A stretch of DNA of 64,000 bases from Exobasidium rhododendri. Taxonomy: Eukaryota; Basidiomycota; Exobasidiomycetes; Exobasidiales; Exobasidiaceae. A program made the translations under genes and the position numbers. Where the stretch lies: the NCBI GenBank assembly GCA_026210745.1, contig CP110632.1:1302001-1366000 (forward strand). Direction: 5' to 3'. Shown here one piece after another: positions 62,987 through 64,000 of the stretch (positions are counted from its first letter, which is position 1; the number at the start of each line of letters is the position of its first letter). Under the pieces are notes generated by a model. That model was not told the origin of the DNA. It saw nothing but the letters and a program-made list of their open reading frames with translations, and ran no database searches.

Positions 62987-64000
62987 TCAAAGACCCTTGC
63001 CGGCTAGGACTGTAAAGCCGCCAGTAGACAGGGAAGGAGGCAGATCAGCAGTCGTGTTGCCAAAGACCGTAGGCGTGCTGCCAAGTTGGAGGTGCAAGTG
63101 TCCACCGTTGAGAAAGAACTCCTCGTGGTTGATCCAGTTGCGAGTGAATGGTCTGCCGTCGAGAGTCGCCTGTTGGATGTACTTGTTCTTCGTGGCACCG
63201 TCGAAGCCTTGCGTTGTGAGACGAGCCACTTTGCCCGTGACTAGAGAAGTGACCTCGTAGCTTGGGAAGAGGGGCGTCGAGAGCAAGTAGACAGCTGTGC
63301 CAGCGACGGGGAACATGCCGAGAGCGGTAAAGACAATATAGGCGCCCATCGCCCCTGCATCGTCATTCCCCGCCACACCGCCGTACGAGTTGTTAAAGTA
63401 GCGATGGAGGGTGTGGAGCGACCGATCGACCGTGTGCCTGTACCCTCCCACGGCGTAGTTGTACTGGAAGTTTGGCAGGAAGCCCATCTCGTCACCTATA
63501 TCGATGTACTCTCTGTCCCAGCCGACGTTCAGCCGCCTGATGAAGCTTGCATCTCCTCCCATTAGCTTGACTAGCCTTGCCATGTCCTGTGGAAGGTAGA
63601 AAGAGTACTCGTAGCTGCTGCCTTCGTAGAATTGTGCTGTCTCGTGCTTGTACATCAGATAACATTCGCCGAACAGATACGCAGGGGAGCACTTGCGGAC
63701 ATCTTCGAGGAGGGAAAAGGTGCCGTTGGTGAAGCGTGCGTTGATGAAGCCGGTAAAGTCCTCAAACGTGCGATCAGGATTCCACAAATTAAACGAATCT
63801 TCTGATCGCTTGATGAAGTCTTTGTAGATGTCAGTCTTATTGAGTCCAGCGGCGACAAGAGCGATGCCATGGTCGTTGAACGCGTACTCTACCGTCCGTG
63901 AGGTACTTCTGCCAATCACCACTCTTCGACCCGGTGGATCGTCTCCCTTTCCCAGCTGTGGAACGTAGCCAAGCTGCCTTCTCGCCTCAATGCCGCCTCT
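62987..64000 (-). CDS. GH92 alpha-1,2-mannosidase-like glycosidase, C-terminal part (runs off the window)
   Basis: The frame is open from the window edge at 64000 to the stop at 62987, so the N-terminus lies outside. The visible 337 codons show the C-terminal catalytic half of the GH92 family: TVEYAFNDHGIALVAAGL, SEDSFNLWNPDRTFEDF, GSSYEYSFYLPQDM, GFLPNFQYNYAVGGYRHTV, GVAGNDDAGAMGAYIVFTALGMFPV and a beta-sandwich end. GH92 enzymes are Ca-dependent exo-mannosidases that trim alpha-mannosides of glycoproteins or cell-wall mannan. No intron is seen in this part. N-glycosylation sites (NGT, NNS, NTT) suggest secretion. Confidence 0.9.
   Translation of the reverse strand, partial: RGGIEARRQLGYVPQLGKGDDPPGRRVVIGRSTSRTVEYAFNDHGIALVAAGLNKTDIYKDFIKRSEDSFNLWNPDRTFEDFTGFINARFTNGTFSLLEDVRKCSPAYLFGECYLMYKHETAQFYEGSSYEYSFYLPQDMARLVKLMGGDASFIRRLNVGWDREYIDIGDEMGFLPNFQYNYAVGGYRHTVDRSLHTLHRYFNNSYGGVAGNDDAGAMGAYIVFTALGMFPVAGTAVYLLSTPLFPSYEVTSLVTGKVARLTTQGFDGATKNKYIQQATLDGRPFTRNWINHEEFFLNGGHLHLQLGSTPTVFGNTTADLPPSLSTGGFTVLAGKGL

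Noticed and set aside
1-64000. tRNA, rRNA, CRISPR or transposon
   Set aside because: I looked for tRNA B-box-like TTCGA motifs, inverted terminal repeats and transposase motifs and found none convincing. CRISPR is not expected in a eukaryote.

Overview
The window is nuclear DNA of a filamentous or yeast-like fungus, almost certainly a basidiomycete. Genes are close together on both strands. Most have one to four short introns (about 40 to 100 bases, GT..AG, usually GTGAG or GTAAG donors). The protein set (Spp1, ACBP, eEF1B, ArsH, HOS3-type deacetylase, HsbA) is fungal. The style of the small secreted proteins suggests Ustilaginomycotina, but that placement is inference and weak. I see no rRNA, recognisable tRNA, transposon or CRISPR array. 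I could build 33 protein-coding genes. For the multi-exon genes I chained the exons by hand and checked that reading frame and splice phase stay in register, so their coordinates are more than open reading frames.

Layout. 0-9.5 kb: COMPASS subunit Spp1 (-), acyl-CoA-binding protein (+), eEF1B alpha (-), a secreted Cys-containing protein (-), type II 3-dehydroquinase (+), nitronate monooxygenase (-) and a Ser-rich GPI protein (+). 10-25 kb: a GPI-anchored alpha/beta hydrolase, a 668-residue secreted precursor with many dibasic sites, a carbonyl-reductase-like SDR, a metallo-beta-lactamase hydrolase, a polyQ orphan, a small secreted HsbA/UVI-1-like protein, an AAAP amino-acid permease and a GRE2/CCR-type reductase. 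25-42 kb: HOS3-like deacetylase, a sulfotransferase-like P-loop protein, a PhzF-like isomerase, HsbA, a 1558-residue hybrid histidine kinase, an SDR without its catalytic lysine, and a vWA-domain protein. 42-46.4 kb: ArsH, an Acr2/Cdc25-like rhodanese and an aquaporin, a likely arsenic or metalloid handling group. 47-51 kb: a tandem pair of homologous small secreted proteins and a PhoD phosphatase. 52-60 kb: two Ulp1-like (C48) paralogues around an orphan gene; both paralogues carry Ser where the catalytic Cys should be. 60-64 kb: a SNF2-family ATPase without a RING and the C-terminal part of a GH92 mannosidase running off the end.

The most unusual material is the Ser-for-Cys Ulp1-like pair with its orphan neighbour, the Kex2-type multi-peptide precursor with five degenerate hydrophobic repeats, and the tandem secreted pair with four conserved cysteines. 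Nine of the 33 genes encode proteins with a signal peptide, so the window is rich in secreted and surface proteins mixed with housekeeping genes.
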